Shown: positions 36,156 to 45,785 of the stretch, in pieces
Position numbering within the stretch: the stretch's first letter is position 1
Layout of the letters: every line of letters begins with the position of its first letter
From: Methanolobus bombayensis
GTDB taxonomy: Archaea; Halobacteriota; Methanosarcinia; Methanosarcinales; Methanosarcinaceae
Length of the DNA stretch: 64,000 nucleotides
Assembly: GCF_017873415.1 (NCBI RefSeq)
Contig: NZ_JAGGKD010000006.1
Location: forward strand, 174,964-238,963
Direction of reading: 5' to 3'
Translations under genes and position numbers: made by a program
The notes under the pieces: generated by a model
What the model was told of the DNA's origin: nothing
What the model saw: only the letters and a program-made list of their open reading frames with translations
The model's database searches: none

Positions 36156-37393
36156 ATGACGAAGCCGTTGTTAAAGTAGCACTCGTATCATGTGGTTCCG
36201 AATACGCAGGTGTGCATGGAGAATTGGAGTCTGTGGCTTCAAGTGTCAATGCTAAACTTGTATATCCTGAGATCGAGATTGATATTCTGGATGATATTGG
36301 CAAGGATTTTGGTATTGAGGCAGCAAGTCCTGATCTTCGTCTGATGATGGCAAGGGCAAAGGCTGTTGTGGAAGGGCTCTCTGATGTTGATGGTGTTTTT
36401 ATCACCTCATGTTTCAGATGTGCTGAGGCGGCAATTGTAAGAAATGAGGTTCGCCGTTACATAAACAAGCATTCTGAGCTTCCGGTTATTAGTTATTCAT
36501 TTACAGAGCGTACAACTGCAGCAACACTGCTGACACGTATGGAAGCTCTAACAACTATCGCAAGAAGAAGGCACCTGCTTGCGAGAGAAAAGCAGAGCGG
36601 GCTTACTGCAGGTATTGACTCCGGTTCCACCACCACAAAAGCTGTTGTCATGAGAGACAACGAGATCATAGGTTCCGGCTGGGTGCCTACGATCAAGGTT
36701 ATTGACAGTGCTACAGAGGCTTTCAACCAGGCCCTTGAAGAGGCAGGTGTCAAACAGGAGGATATCCAGGCTATCGGTACCACAGGTTATGGTCGTTTCC
36801 TTATCGGCGAGCATTTCGGTGCCAAGCTCATACAGGAAGAGATCACTGTAAATTCAAAGGGTGCTGTCTATCTTGCTAACTCCCAGAAAGGCCATGCAAC
36901 TGTAATCGATATCGGTGGAATGGACAACAAAGCCATATCAGTAGATGACGGAATTCCCGGAATGTTTACCATGGGAGGCATTTGTGCAGGTGCTTCAGGA
37001 CGTTTCCTTGATATGACTGCAAAGAGGCTCGGTGTCGATATCACAGAACTGGGTGCCCTTGCAGTTAAGGGAATGGAACAGAATGTCGATATGAATAGTT
37101 ACTGTATCGTTTTTGGTATACAGTCGCTTGTAAACTCACTTGCAAAGGGTTCAACACCAGAGGACGTTGCTGCAGCAGCATGTCACAGTGTTGTTGAGCA
37201 GATATTCGAACAGCAGCTTCAGGAAGTCGATGTTAAGGAACCACTTATCCTTGTAGGAGGTTCATCCCTTATCGAAGGAGTTCCAAAGGCACTTGGAGAG
37301 CTGCTCAAGATCAATGTTCTCGTACCACCGAACTCTCATCTTATCGGTGCTGTAGGAAGTGCTTTACTGTCCTCTGGATTCGTGGAGGAGTAA
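36152..37393 (+). CDS. mmp15: Methanogenesis marker protein 15, BadF/BcrA-type ASKHA ATPase
   Basis: The 413-residue protein has an N-terminal domain (1-150) with [11 protein letters not shown] and a C-terminal ASKHA ATPase like the activators of 2-hydroxyacyl-CoA dehydratases: [12 protein letters not shown] (about 156), [28 protein letters not shown], a Cys in [12 protein letters not shown] where activators bind a bridging 4Fe-4S cluster, and [12 protein letters not shown]. By analogy it would drive a low-potential electron with ATP, a suitable chemistry for F430 activation; this role is inference. Coupled to mmp5 at its start; GGAGGAG near its end serves mmp17. Confidence 0.92.
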   Translation: MNDEAVVKVALVSCGSEYAGVHGELESVASSVNAKLVYPEIEIDILDDIGKDFGIEAASPDLRLMMARAKAVVEGLSDVDGVFITSCFRCAEAAIVRNEVRRYINKHSELPVISYSFTERTTAATLLTRMEALTTIARRRHLLAREKQSGLTAGIDSGSTTTKAVVMRDNEIIGSGWVPTIKVIDSATEAFNQALEEAGVKQEDIQAIGTTGYGRFLIGEHFGAKLIQEEITVNSKGAVYLANSQKGHATVIDIGGMDNKAISVDDGIPGMFTMGGICAGASGRFLDMTAKRLGVDITELGALAVKGMEQNVDMNSYCIVFGIQSLVNSLAKGSTPEDVAAAACHSVVEQIFEQQLQEVDVKEPLILVGGSSLIEGVPKALGELLKINVLVPPNSHLIGAVGSALLSSGFVEE

Positions 37394-37397
37394 TTCT

Positions 37398-37994
37398 ATG
37401 GAACCTCTTGAGACTTTCATAGTAGAGTCCACGGTGCCGGAAGAGGGGGATGCCTACAAGAGCATAGTTGCGGATATCATTACCGAACTGGTGCTTGGGG
37501 GTGCCATTGGAAGAATAAAGGTGAGAGTAAGACCCGAAGACTCTCTTTTTCTTATGGCTATAGTCCTCAGGGACAGCCAGCCAACAGTTAAAGTATATGA
37601 TATGGGTAGCGTTGATGTCACAAATCATCTTACTAAAGAGGTCACAATTTCAATTGAACAGGAAAAATATCTTCCTGAATTACTTGAGCAACTCTGGGCA
37701 AGATACGGACGTGCAGGAGTACGCCAGCCTGAGAGAAAGACCCTTATCATGACCGTAGAGGACCTTGACACTGAGGTTGACCTTCTGCGTAACCTTGTAG
37801 TTGCAGATCCTCAGAAGACACTCCAGTCAAGACTTGTTGAAATGGCTATCCGCGCAACACCTGAAGGATTCAGGGTGCGTTACCATTCAATGGATAAACA
37901 TGTGTTTGTTTTTGCTGCAACCGAGGATATTCTCAAGAAAGAGTGGATACAGGAAGCGCAGGATATTGCAACGGAACTTCAGGAGGATGAATAA
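37398..37994 (+). CDS. mmp17: Methanogenesis marker protein 17
   Basis: The 198-residue protein matches marker 17: MEPLETFIVESTVPEEGD at the start and a DVTNHLTKEVTISIEQEKY segment. I use the ATG at 37398, which has GGAGGAG just upstream at the end of mmp15. The stop overlaps the mmp7 start (TAATG). It has been found with Mmp7, Mmp3, McrC and A2 in the MCR activation complex of other methanogens. Confidence 0.92.
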   Translation: MEPLETFIVESTVPEEGDAYKSIVADIITELVLGGAIGRIKVRVRPEDSLFLMAIVLRDSQPTVKVYDMGSVDVTNHLTKEVTISIEQEKYLPELLEQLWARYGRAGVRQPERKTLIMTVEDLDTEVDLLRNLVVADPQKTLQSRLVEMAIRATPEGFRVRYHSMDKHVFVFAATEDILKKEWIQEAQDIATELQEDE

Positions 37995-38932
37995 TGGCAG
38001 CAGTTCTTGAACCTTATATTTACGAAGGTGGAATTCACCAGCACACTCTCATTACAGAGCTTCTGGAAGATCTCGGAGGTTATCTTATCCAGAAAGTACC
38101 GGCAGCTACCGAAGTAACTCTTGTCATGCTCATCCCGAGAGATGATGTTCATCTTATTGAAGAGCTTGGAAAGAAACTTCTCGGCAAGCTGGAGCGCGCT
38201 CCTCTCACCGGAACTGAGATTGCTGTAGTTTCCCCGACTCTTGCCTCCCATCACCTTCCTCACTCTGCATGTGACGTTGCGGAATTCATGCGCAGAGGCG
38301 GTGCAAACACTAATATGATCGGTCTTGCAAGAGGTATGGGCAGAAGGGTATCTCTTTCGGATAATTATGAAAGGAAACTTATTAATGAACATGACATTGC
38401 TCTATTCTCATTCGGCACTTTTGCTGATTGTATCAAGAACAAGAAACCAAAGCTTCTTGAAGGCGTGACCGTTCCGAAGATCGTAGCAGGCGGACCTAAA
38501 AATATAAAGACCGAGGAAGTTGAAAATGCCGATCTTTATGTTGGTGGAATCGGCAGAGTTGCTCATCGTCTGAGAAAACCCGGAGAACTTAGTTCACTTG
38601 ATGTTTTGCTCGAAAAGGTTGTGGAAGTTGTGGAAAAAATGCGTGAGGACCTTGCAAAGGATCCGCTTGCTGTGCTTCCACCCAGAGTTATGAAAGAGAT
38701 ACACGAGCAGATTCCTGAGATCTTTAATGTGTTATCTCCTGCACCTGTGACCCTCCAGCTTGATGGCCTGCGTGTGAAACTTCCATATGATGAGTTCCAT
38801 GAAAGGGTGGAGAACCTTGAATTTGATGAAGGTGTCAGACTCTCAGATATAGCGCTCATCACAAAATCCCGGATGAAAAATTATATATTGGTCAAGATCA
38901 AACGTGAATCTGAGGTAGGATTTACAGCTTAA
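37994..38932 (+). CDS. mmp7: Methanogenesis marker protein 7
   Basis: The 312-residue protein matches marker 7, with LIPRDDVHLIEELGKKLLGK, SPTLASHHLPHSACDVAEF and an FGTFADC motif; the Cys and His residues suit cluster or metal binding. Marker 7 is a core subunit of the ATP-driven MCR activation complex in other methanogens. It is the last marker gene of the run. Spacing to the next gene (47 bases) leaves open whether the CMD-family gene belongs to the same transcript. Confidence 0.92.
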   Translation: MAAVLEPYIYEGGIHQHTLITELLEDLGGYLIQKVPAATEVTLVMLIPRDDVHLIEELGKKLLGKLERAPLTGTEIAVVSPTLASHHLPHSACDVAEFMRRGGANTNMIGLARGMGRRVSLSDNYERKLINEHDIALFSFGTFADCIKNKKPKLLEGVTVPKIVAGGPKNIKTEEVENADLYVGGIGRVAHRLRKPGELSSLDVLLEKVVEVVEKMREDLAKDPLAVLPPRVMKEIHEQIPEIFNVLSPAPVTLQLDGLRVKLPYDEFHERVENLEFDEGVRLSDIALITKSRMKNYILVKIKRESEVGFTA

Positions 38933-38979
38933 AGCTCGATAAAAACATTTGCAATGTTTGAAACTTATCTGGGGTTATT

Positions 38980-39447
38980 ATGGAACTTGAAAAAATCAAA
39001 GAGCTTCTTGACAAAGAACCAGAAGACGCAGTAGATGAAATTCTGGCTGATGTTGAGAAAAGATATGGAGAAATTCCCTATATTACTAATTTTATGAAGG
39101 ATATGCCGGAAATTTTCATATCAAGAATGATCTACGAGAATAGTGTTATGCGTGAATTCAAACGCATGGATCCTAAGACCGTAGAACTGATCAGCATTGC
39201 AGTGGCATCGGCACTACGTTGTGAGCACTGCCTGAAGACTCACGTAAGGGTTGCAAAAAGGCTTGGCGTTTCAAAAGAGGAGATATTTGATTCTGTTCTC
39301 ATAGCCAGCAGTGTTTCAACAGCAGCTGTCCTTGCAGAAGGTACTCGTTCTGTTGATAATGCTTTTGCTGACGAGGAACAGGGCATTGCCTCATCTGCAA
39401 ACTGTTCAATATGTAATATTAATTCAGAACTTCCTGAGGAAGACTGA
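38980..39447 (+). CDS. Carboxymuconolactone decarboxylase (AhpD-like) family protein
   Basis: The 155-residue all-helical protein has the AhpD-type core LRCEHCLKTHVRVAKRLGV with the redox CxxC and downstream His, which points to thiol-disulfide or peroxide-linked chemistry rather than decarboxylation. The Cys-containing tail (NCSICNIN) adds another CxxC. It follows the MCR activation operon directionally; a redox support role for that operon is inference. Confidence 0.82.
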   Translation: MELEKIKELLDKEPEDAVDEILADVEKRYGEIPYITNFMKDMPEIFISRMIYENSVMREFKRMDPKTVELISIAVASALRCEHCLKTHVRVAKRLGVSKEEIFDSVLIASSVSTAAVLAEGTRSVDNAFADEEQGIASSANCSICNINSELPEED

Positions 39448-39483
39448 ATTATTTTCTTTTCTTAAGTTAATCTAAAAATGAGA

Positions 39484-40404
39484 TTAGTAGAGTGGTGCTC
39501 CGCTGAGCAGCACTCCACCTAAATATCCCAGTATAACTCCGCTGTTAAGGAACGGAAGACCTGCCTGTGGTTTTCCTTTCATGACCAGTATGCTCAGAGC
39601 TATAAATCCAACAACAGTACCTATCATTGCGCCAAGGGCAGGATAGGATATGAAACCAATTGATGCGATGGTAGTTTTCTGCGTCAGGAAAACATTTGCT
39701 GAAACCACCAGGATCGTAGGCATTATGGCATCTCCAAGTCCCATGAAGAAAGCTTCCTTCTCTTTTCCTTCCTCCTTGTTGAGAGAATCTTCAATGAATG
39801 AATATCTCAGATGTTTCGGGATAACGAAAAGGATTGGCAGATGGAGGTCCATGACTCCTTCTGCAAGGTCGATCATGTGCTTTGTCTTGTAAACGGATAT
39901 CGCATCGTAAATAGCAAGCAGTGCCAGAAGCACAATTACCGGTAGTATTGATAAGGAAATTCCGAATATCGCACTGGCTCCGGCTCCGATGATAAGTCCT
40001 ACTATGTCGATTATGTACCATTCAGGGAATTTGTAGAGTAGTATTGTGAGTATGGCAGCTACAAGACCGGATACAACGTTGTTTGTCATGATGGATATAT
40101 CGGCAATTGAAAGTAGTGCATAAAATACATAATACATGGTTGCTCCGACTGCAAGCAGGATTACGAGCTGTATTATCCATTCCATGTTCTTTTTGATAGC
40201 CAGCAGCAAAAAGCCTGTGAATATAAGGATCAGGAATATGTAATATATGGCGTTTGAGGTCGAGTCAGGATCTTCAAATGCCTGCATGTCATTTGCGTTC
40301 ATTGGCGCAGCCAAAAGCAACGCCGTGATCTGTACTACCAGTATAATGCCAGCCATTACAAGCATCGGAACATAATCTTTTAATACTGTCTTTTCAGAAC
40401 TCAA
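39484..40404 (-). CDS. Presenilin-family intramembrane aspartyl protease (PSH)
   Basis: The 306-residue protein has about nine membrane segments and all three family motifs: YD at 166-167 (LLAIYDAIS), GLGD at 222-225 (FFMGLGDAIMP) and PAL at 255-257 (YPALGAMIG). Archaeal presenilin/SPP homologues cut transmembrane helices of leftover signal peptides or membrane proteins. The long charged loop between the two Asp helices (about 195-218, Lys/Glu-rich) is typical. The gene is convergent with the CMD gene and divergent from the hairpin-led small gene. Confidence 0.93.
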   Translation of the reverse strand: MSSEKTVLKDYVPMLVMAGIILVVQITALLLAAPMNANDMQAFEDPDSTSNAIYYIFLILIFTGFLLLAIKKNMEWIIQLVILLAVGATMYYVFYALLSIADISIMTNNVVSGLVAAILTILLYKFPEWYIIDIVGLIIGAGASAIFGISLSILPVIVLLALLAIYDAISVYKTKHMIDLAEGVMDLHLPILFVIPKHLRYSFIEDSLNKEEGKEKEAFFMGLGDAIMPTILVVSANVFLTQKTTIASIGFISYPALGAMIGTVVGFIALSILVMKGKPQAGLPFLNSGVILGYLGGVLLSGAPLY

Positions 40405-40527
40405 CTCAGCAACTCCAAATATATAAATTTATGAATATTATATAATTATGAATAGTAAATATTCTGTACAGTATTTAAGTGATTCTCTTTTAAAAAAATA
40501 GAGTTAAATAATATAAATAGCAAAAAA

Positions 40528-40547
40528 CCCCTTATTAATAATGAGGG
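40528..40547 (+). promoter_or_regulatory. Leader hairpin covering the Shine-Dalgarno of the 107-residue gene
   Basis: CCCTTATT pairs with AATGAGGG (one G-U) around a three-base loop, an 8-bp stem. The 3' arm contains the GAGGG ribosome site seven bases before the ATG, so the stem would block initiation; opening by temperature or a factor could control translation. Confidence 0.4.
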
Positions 40548-40553
40548 AACAGA

Positions 40554-40877
40554 ATGGAAACCAGAGATATCATATTTTCAGTTGTAATGGTTGTGTCTTC
40601 GTTTGTACTTACATATGAATGGCTTGGCAGATTTAAATACAGTCCTGCAAATGCTTTGATAATATTGTCTGCAATGGTTATGGTCGGCGCTCTGGCCGCC
40701 ATGATACTTTCAGTGGATATGCGCTTGCGCAAGATCGATAACATGCTTGAAGCAAAGGAACGCTCTTTAAGGATCAATGTACAGAGTGTAGAGAACAATC
40801 TGGATTCCAGAATGCATGAAGTTCTCATAAAGATGGATGATATGATGGATTCCATGGACCGTCGAAGGTATAGGTAA
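40554..40877 (+). CDS. Small membrane protein with coiled-coil tail, unknown function
   Basis: The 107-residue protein has two membrane segments (about 6-22 and 33-52) and a C-terminal amphipathic helix rich in Arg, Glu and Met (RKIDNMLEAKERSLR ... MDDMMDSMDRRRYR) that looks like a coiled coil on the cytoplasmic side. No enzyme motif. It may scaffold or multimerise at the membrane. Family not recognised. Confidence 0.65.
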   Translation: METRDIIFSVVMVVSSFVLTYEWLGRFKYSPANALIILSAMVMVGALAAMILSVDMRLRKIDNMLEAKERSLRINVQSVENNLDSRMHEVLIKMDDMMDSMDRRRYR

Positions 40878-40986
40878 TTTTTATTTATACTACTTGTAAT
40901 AATAATACCATTCTTAATCCCGAAAACCATATTAACTATATTGTAGTAGAGTGATGAGAAATACTCTATCTATAAGAGGTGCGTAT

Positions 40987-41301
40987 ATGCGCATTAATTT
41001 AGAACCTATTGGGATTATCAAAAAAGCCGGAAAATGTTCTGAAATTCTCATCTACTCTGACTTTGAGCAACTTGTGAAAAACATGATGTCAAAGTTAAGC
41101 AGGGATGAAACTGATCAGCATAGTCTTGTGGTTGTACACAAAAATAAAGAATCCAGCGACCTTCATCAGGTGCAGATTAGTAAAACACAATTTATAGACA
41201 GGGTAGGGAATATCCTTAAAGTGGGAAAGATAGACGCAAATGATGATTCTGTTATCGATGTGCGACTGGAATGCAATGGATTTATAACAACTGAAGCCTG
41301 A
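40987..41301 (+). CDS. Miniature TrmO/TsaA-like domain protein
   Basis: This 104-residue protein begins with LEPIGIIKKAGKCSEI and ends GNILKVGKIDANDDSVIDV, which parallel the first and last strands of the TrmO/TsaA tRNA methyltransferase barrel (IGVI...; V.GNxLxVxGLDAxDGTPVLDIKP). The central RPNPIG region that binds SAM is absent, and the chain is about 40 residues short, so it is likely not a methylase. I start at 40987, behind GAGGTG; the upstream ATG lacks a site. The stop codon lies in the loop of a hairpin. The homology is my reading and needs a profile check. Confidence 0.5.
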   Translation: MRINLEPIGIIKKAGKCSEILIYSDFEQLVKNMMSKLSRDETDQHSLVVVHKNKESSDLHQVQISKTQFIDRVGNILKVGKIDANDDSVIDVRLECNGFITTEA

Positions 41302-41308
41302 AAGGCTT
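41294..41308 (+). terminator. 6-bp hairpin at the end of the TrmO-like gene
   Basis: AAGCCT and AGGCTT form a perfect stem with a three-base loop containing part of the stop codon, followed by an AT-rich stretch. It may end transcription or separate this gene from fen. Confidence 0.35.
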
Positions 41309-41338
41309 TGAATGAATTTAAATATATTATGATTCTTT

Positions 41339-42355
41339 ATGGGTGTTGATATAGGAGATCTCCTTACGAGGAGTACGATCGAAGTATCTGACCTTTCATT
41401 AAATACAGTGGCAATAGACGCCTTTAATACACTTTATCAATTCTTAAGTATAATTCGCCAGAGAGACGGCACTCCCCTGAAAGATTCTCAGGGCAACGTT
41501 ACATCGCACCTGTCAGGTATTCTTTACAGGATGACAAATATAGTTGAAGCCGGAGTGAAGCCTGTTTTTGTTTTTGATGGGAAGTCTCCGGATTTTAAAT
41601 CAAAAACTATTCAAAAACGTAATGAAAAGCGTGAAAAAGCAAAAGCCAATTATGAAGTGGCCAAAGAAAAAGGACTTGCTGAAGAAGCATACAAATATGC
41701 TCAGGCATCTGCCAAGGTTGATGCAACAATTGTTGAGGATTCAAAGAAACTGCTGAGTGCAATGGGCATTCCTTATGTTGATGCTCCATCAGAAGGTGAA
41801 GCGCAGGCAGCCTATATGGTTAAAAAAGGAGATGCTGACAGGATAGCATCACAGGATTACGATTCATTGCTTTTTGGTTCACCAAAGGTTGTAAGGAACC
41901 TTACAGTTTCAGGTAAGAGAAAACTTCCTAAGAAGAACATCTACGTGGATGTCAAACCTGAACTCATTGATCTTCAGGAAAACCTGGATGAACTGGAAAT
42001 TGACCAGTCACAACTTATCGATATTGCTCTTTGTGTTGGTACTGATTACAATGATGGAATTGAGGGTGTTGGTCCGAAGACCGCTCTTAAGCTTGTAAAA
42101 GAACACGGCGGCATAGAGATCGTTCTTCAGGAAAAAGGTCTGGAAATTGAGAATCTAGAAGAGATAAAAGAGTTTTTTAAGTCTCCACCGGTCACCGATG
42201 ATTATTCTCTCAAATGGAAAAAGCCTGATTCATCAGCAGTTATATCCTTCCTCTGCGGAGAACATGATTTCTCAGAGGACAGGGTAACAAAGGCTCTGGA
42301 ACGCCTTGAAGCTTCATCAGGAAGCGGTCAGAGTACCCTTGATAAATGGTTCTAG
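41339..42355 (+). CDS. fen: Flap endonuclease 1
   Basis: The 338-residue protein starts with the FEN1 hallmark MGVDIGDLL, has [20 protein letters not shown], the EGEAQAAY active-site acids, DYDSLLFG, and [22 protein letters not shown] (helix-hairpin-helix). The C-terminus QSTLDKWF is a PCNA-interacting peptide. It removes 5' flaps during Okazaki fragment maturation and base-excision repair. No Shine-Dalgarno is visible and a TATA-like TTTAAATATA lies at 41317-41326, which suggests a leaderless message. Confidence 0.97.
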   Translation: MGVDIGDLLTRSTIEVSDLSLNTVAIDAFNTLYQFLSIIRQRDGTPLKDSQGNVTSHLSGILYRMTNIVEAGVKPVFVFDGKSPDFKSKTIQKRNEKREKAKANYEVAKEKGLAEEAYKYAQASAKVDATIVEDSKKLLSAMGIPYVDAPSEGEAQAAYMVKKGDADRIASQDYDSLLFGSPKVVRNLTVSGKRKLPKKNIYVDVKPELIDLQENLDELEIDQSQLIDIALCVGTDYNDGIEGVGPKTALKLVKEHGGIEIVLQEKGLEIENLEEIKEFFKSPPVTDDYSLKWKKPDSSAVISFLCGEHDFSEDRVTKALERLEASSGSGQSTLDKWF

Positions 42356-42381
42356 AACTACTTTTCCATCAATCTTTAGAT

Positions 42382-43929
42382 TCAATTGCTTTTTGCGATA
42401 AGTGAAACTCCTGTCATCTCAGCAGGCTGGTCTATTTTCATTATCTCAAGCATCGTTGGTGCAAGATCGGAAAGTTTTCCATCCTGCAATTCACCACCAT
42501 CAGGACCGTTTACAAGAAGACATCTTACAGGATTTGATGTGTGTGCAGTATGTGGCTTTCCTGTTTCATAATCTATCATCTTCTCAGCATTACCGTGATC
42601 TGCTGTTATGAGTGCAGCCCCACCCATTTTAAGGAGTGAATCAATAATCCTGCCGACACATTCATCCACAGCTTCGATTGCTCTGATGGCTGAATCCATT
42701 ATTCCGGTGTGGCCGACCATGTCCATATTAGCAAAATTGAGAATGATAGCATCATACTTACCAGACTGTATCCTCTCTACAAGCTGATCTGTGACCTCGT
42801 ATGCGCTCATATCAGGTTTTAGGTCATATGTGGCAACGTCCGGTGAAGATACCAGACATCTTTCCTCTCCTTCGTTCTCCTTTTCCACGCCACCGTTGAA
42901 GAAGAATGTCACATGAGCATACTTTTCAGTTTCAGCTATACGGAGCTGCTTTTTCTTATTCTTACTCAGGACTTCCCCGAGTGTATTGATGATGGTTTCC
43001 GGTGGGAATGCGATTGGAGCATCCAGTTTCTCATCGTATTCTGCCATGCATACGTAGTGAACTTTAGGTTTTACCCTTCTTTCAAAACCATCTAAATCAT
43101 CGTTCATGAATGCGTAGGTAATCTGCCTTGCCCTGTCCGGACGGAAATTGAAGAAGATTACTGAATCTCCATCTTTCACGGTTGCAACAGGTTTTCCATC
43201 TTCATCGGTAACAACAGTAGGCTTTACAAATTCATCATTCTCTCCACGTTCGTAAGCCATACTTACGGCTGAAACAGCATCATCTGCAAGGATGCCTTCA
43301 CCAAGTGTCAATGCATCGTATGCCAGTTTAGTACGCTCCCAGCGCTTGTCACGGTCCATTGCATAATATCTTCCACTTACCGTTGCTGTCTTTGCAATGC
43401 CAGTGCTTTTGCAGAACTCTTCATGTGATTTCATATCATCAAGTGCAGTCTGAGGTGGCACGTCCCTACCGTCAAGGAATGTGTGAATGTAGACTTTTTC
43501 GACCCCTTCCTTTTTTGCCATTTCCACAAGAGCTCTCATGTGGTCCATGTGACTGTGCACACCTCCATATGAGAAAAGTCCCATAAGATGCAGTGCTGAG
43601 TTGTTCTTTTTCACATTTTCCATGGCTTCAAGTAGGACCTGATTTTTGAAAAAAGAGCCTTCTTTTATGTCTTTGTTTATGCGTGTAAGATCCTGGTAGA
43701 TTATCCTGCCGGCACCGATGTTCAGATGTCCTACTTCTGAGTTTCCCATCTGCCCTTCAGGAAGACCAACACCTTCTCCTGATACCTGAAGCAAGCAAGA
43801 TGGGTATTTTTCTATAAGTGAATCAAGTACCGGAGTGTTCGCAGCCATTACTGCATTTCCTTTCTCTTCGGTTGTGTAGCCCCAGCCGTCAAGTATCATA
43901 AGTAAAAGTGGTCCGTTCTCATATGACAT
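42382..43929 (-). CDS. gpmI: 2,3-bisphosphoglycerate-independent phosphoglycerate mutase
   Basis: The 515-residue protein has the bimetal active site of i[11 protein letters not shown] near the start, the phosphorylated Ser region [51 protein letters not shown] and [15 protein letters not shown]. It interconverts 3- and 2-phosphoglycerate in gluconeogenesis and glycolysis using Mn2+. Upstream (minus strand) ATTTAAAAAG at about 43952-43960 sits close to the ATG and no Shine-Dalgarno is seen, so the transcript may be leaderless. Many archaea use a shorter ApgM instead, so a bacterial-type GpmI is notable but known in Methanosarcina relatives. Confidence 0.96.
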   Translation of the reverse strand: MSYENGPLLLMILDGWGYTTEEKGNAVMAANTPVLDSLIEKYPSCLLQVSGEGVGLPEGQMGNSEVGHLNIGAGRIIYQDLTRINKDIKEGSFFKNQVLLEAMENVKKNNSALHLMGLFSYGGVHSHMDHMRALVEMAKKEGVEKVYIHTFLDGRDVPPQTALDDMKSHEEFCKSTGIAKTATVSGRYYAMDRDKRWERTKLAYDALTLGEGILADDAVSAVSMAYERGENDEFVKPTVVTDEDGKPVATVKDGDSVIFFNFRPDRARQITYAFMNDDLDGFERRVKPKVHYVCMAEYDEKLDAPIAFPPETIINTLGEVLSKNKKKQLRIAETEKYAHVTFFFNGGVEKENEGEERCLVSSPDVATYDLKPDMSAYEVTDQLVERIQSGKYDAIILNFANMDMVGHTGIMDSAIRAIEAVDECVGRIIDSLLKMGGAALITADHGNAEKMIDYETGKPHTAHTSNPVRCLLVNGPDGGELQDGKLSDLAPTMLEIMKIDQPAEMTGVSLIAKSN

Positions 43930-44021
43930 GAATTCTGAATTGTTCCGATGCTTTTTAAATGCATTGTATTGGTCGATCAGGAATTACTGTCAGGTATTCG
44001 GAAGATTGTTCTTGAGATGGC

Positions 44022-44351
44022 TTATGCAGTCCTTATGTGTTTAAGCATAAGATTGAACATAAGCAAGAGATTGCTTTCAAAGAAGATGATATCAAGGTCA
44101 CTTCTGTCTCTTTTATTTGCCCTCAGCAATGTGAACTCAAGATCTTTTTCCGCTTCCATACGAATTCTGAAAAAAGGATCAGGACTTTCTTTTCTTACCT
44201 CTGCTATTGTTCTTGCAACTGAAAAAGGATCCAGATATTTATTGACCCAGCAGTTGAGTTCCCGGCTGTAACCTGTAGAAAGAGCCATGTTATTTATTCT
44301 CATCAATGCTGTCTGTTTGTTGTCTTCATAGTAGTTTATCCAATCCGACAT
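44022..44351 (-). CDS. Conserved-looking 109-residue protein of unknown function
   Basis: The soluble, mostly helical protein starts MSDWINYYEDNKQT and has charged and aromatic residues spread evenly, with no low-complexity bias. GGGGAAAG sits before the ATG, supporting translation. No metal or nucleotide motif is visible. It lies between gpmI and msrB and is not coupled to either. Confidence 0.6.
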   Translation of the reverse strand: MSDWINYYEDNKQTALMRINNMALSTGYSRELNCWVNKYLDPFSVARTIAEVRKESPDPFFRIRMEAEKDLEFTLLRANKRDRSDLDIIFFESNLLLMFNLMLKHIRTA

Positions 44352-44539
44352 TTTCTTTCCCCTGTGATTTTACCCAAATATTAAACTAATCCCATGTTTA
44401 AGGTTTGTTAGTTCAATGATATAAAATCTCTCAAAAATAATATTTATATTTATCTGTTTATTTAACTACTGCAATATTTCCTATTTACTTCACGATATCT
44501 TTTTATGTGAATATCTCCACCTTTTTATAGGAGTTTAAA

Positions 44540-44938
44540 ATGGGAGAAACGATTGAAAAATCCGAGGACCAGTGGAAAGAGATACTGACAAAAGATCAGT
44601 TCATAGTATTGAGGCAAAAAGGTACAGAAGCACCTTTTACTGGTAAATATTATGCAAATAAAGAAAAAGGTTTATATCTCTGTGCAGCCTGCGGTCAGGA
44701 ACTATTCAACTCTGAAGCAAAATATGAGTCCGGCACAGGCTGGCCAAGCTTTTATGAACCGATTTCAGAGGACAAGGTTACGCTGAAAGAGGATAACAGC
44801 CATTTCATGAAAAGGACAGAGGTTGTCTGCAGTCGCTGTGGAAGTCACCTTGGTCATGTTTTTAATGACGGACCTGAACCCACCGGTAAAAGATACTGCA
44901 TGAATTCCATTTCACTGGACTTTAAAAAAGAGGAATAA
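44540..44938 (+). CDS. msrB: Peptide-methionine (R)-S-oxide reductase
   Basis: The 132-residue protein has the MsrB fold with two zinc CxxC pairs ([21 protein letters not shown]), [11 protein letters not shown] and the catalytic Cys in [11 protein letters not shown]. It reduces methionine-R-sulfoxide in proteins, an oxidative repair task in an anaerobe exposed to oxygen. AGGAG precedes the ATG. Monocistronic, with an AT-rich promoter region upstream. Confidence 0.96.
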   Translation: MGETIEKSEDQWKEILTKDQFIVLRQKGTEAPFTGKYYANKEKGLYLCAACGQELFNSEAKYESGTGWPSFYEPISEDKVTLKEDNSHFMKRTEVVCSRCGSHLGHVFNDGPEPTGKRYCMNSISLDFKKEE

Positions 44939-44966
44939 AGTAGTGATCGGAGGTTTACACCTCTGA

Positions 44967-45392
44967 TCAGTTAACTGTGACCGTAAGGGTCATGTCTGGT
45001 ACGTCTGCAACGCTGAAGGTGTAAGTACCACTGTTCATGAAAGTGTACTCATATGTGTCGTGAACGTACATTTCCTGGTTTTCAAAAAGTCCGTCGTCAC
45101 TTACAAGAACGAATGTGTTCTGTGGTTTGTAATTAGTCCATACCAAAGTGTCGCCTCTGTTTATTTCTATTTCAGAAGGCTTCATCATTCCGTAGTATTC
45201 CATTCTGATACCATAGTCAATTCCTTCACCAACGACATCTACTTCCTCTGTAATCTCTTCTGGTGTTGGATTTTCAGTTTCTTCTTCCATCGCAGTGTCA
45301 TCAGCATTGTCAGTGCATCCGCTGACAAGAACACCTGCAAGCATAAATATTGTAATCAATATCATCCACTTTTTATTCAATATACCACCCAT
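44967..45392 (-). CDS. Cupredoxin-like lipoprotein lacking copper ligands
   Basis: The protein (about 141 residues) has a signal peptide ending at a lipobox (GVLVSGC), a Thr/Glu-rich linker, and a beta-sandwich of about 85 residues with INRGDTLVWTNYK and TFSVADVPD strands typical of plastocyanin/azurin-like domains. The His, Cys and Met ligands expected for type 1 copper are absent, so it may bind nothing or act structurally. The start is uncertain: 45416 (ATG), 45392 (ATG) and a TTG further in are possible; I use 45392 for a normal signal length. Confidence 0.7.
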   Translation of the reverse strand: MGGILNKKWMILITIFMLAGVLVSGCTDNADDTAMEEETENPTPEEITEEVDVVGEGIDYGIRMEYYGMMKPSEIEINRGDTLVWTNYKPQNTFVLVSDDGLFENQEMYVHDTYEYTFMNSGTYTFSVADVPDMTLTVTVN

Positions 45393-45488
45393 TTCTATAT
45401 TCTTAGAAGATTCCATATATCTTTCTAAAAATGAGTGTTAGAACACATTTTCAGAAAAACTTATACGGTTTCTGGTGAAATAAAGGCT

Positions 45489-45776
45489 ATGGAAACATCC
45501 TTTATATTTCTTCTGTATTTGCTGCTTGTCAATACTATTGGATTTTATCTGATGTGGGCTGATAAAAGAAAAGCAAAAAAGAATGCATTCAGGATTCCTG
45601 AAAAAACTCTTTTTACGATTGCAATAATCGGGGGCAGCATTGGTTCCATAGCAGGCATGTATCTTTTCCGTCATAAGACGAAACATCCATCTTTTACAAT
45701 AGGAATGCCTCTGATATTACTGGTACAGATCTATGTTTTGATCCGGTTCCTTCTGCCATTATACGCTTTAAGCTGA
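45489..45776 (+). CDS. DUF1294 family membrane protein
   Basis: The 95-residue protein has three membrane segments and the DUF1294 motif DKRKAKKNAFRIPEKTL, followed by GGSIGSIAGMYLFRHKTKHPSF. Bacterial relatives are often fused to cold-shock or FGGY-like domains; the function is unknown. I start at the ATG at 45489 with AAAGG just upstream. Confidence 0.85.
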   Translation: METSFIFLLYLLLVNTIGFYLMWADKRKAKKNAFRIPEKTLFTIAIIGGSIGSIAGMYLFRHKTKHPSFTIGMPLILLVQIYVLIRFLLPLYALS

Positions 45777-45785
45777 GGCTAAAGT

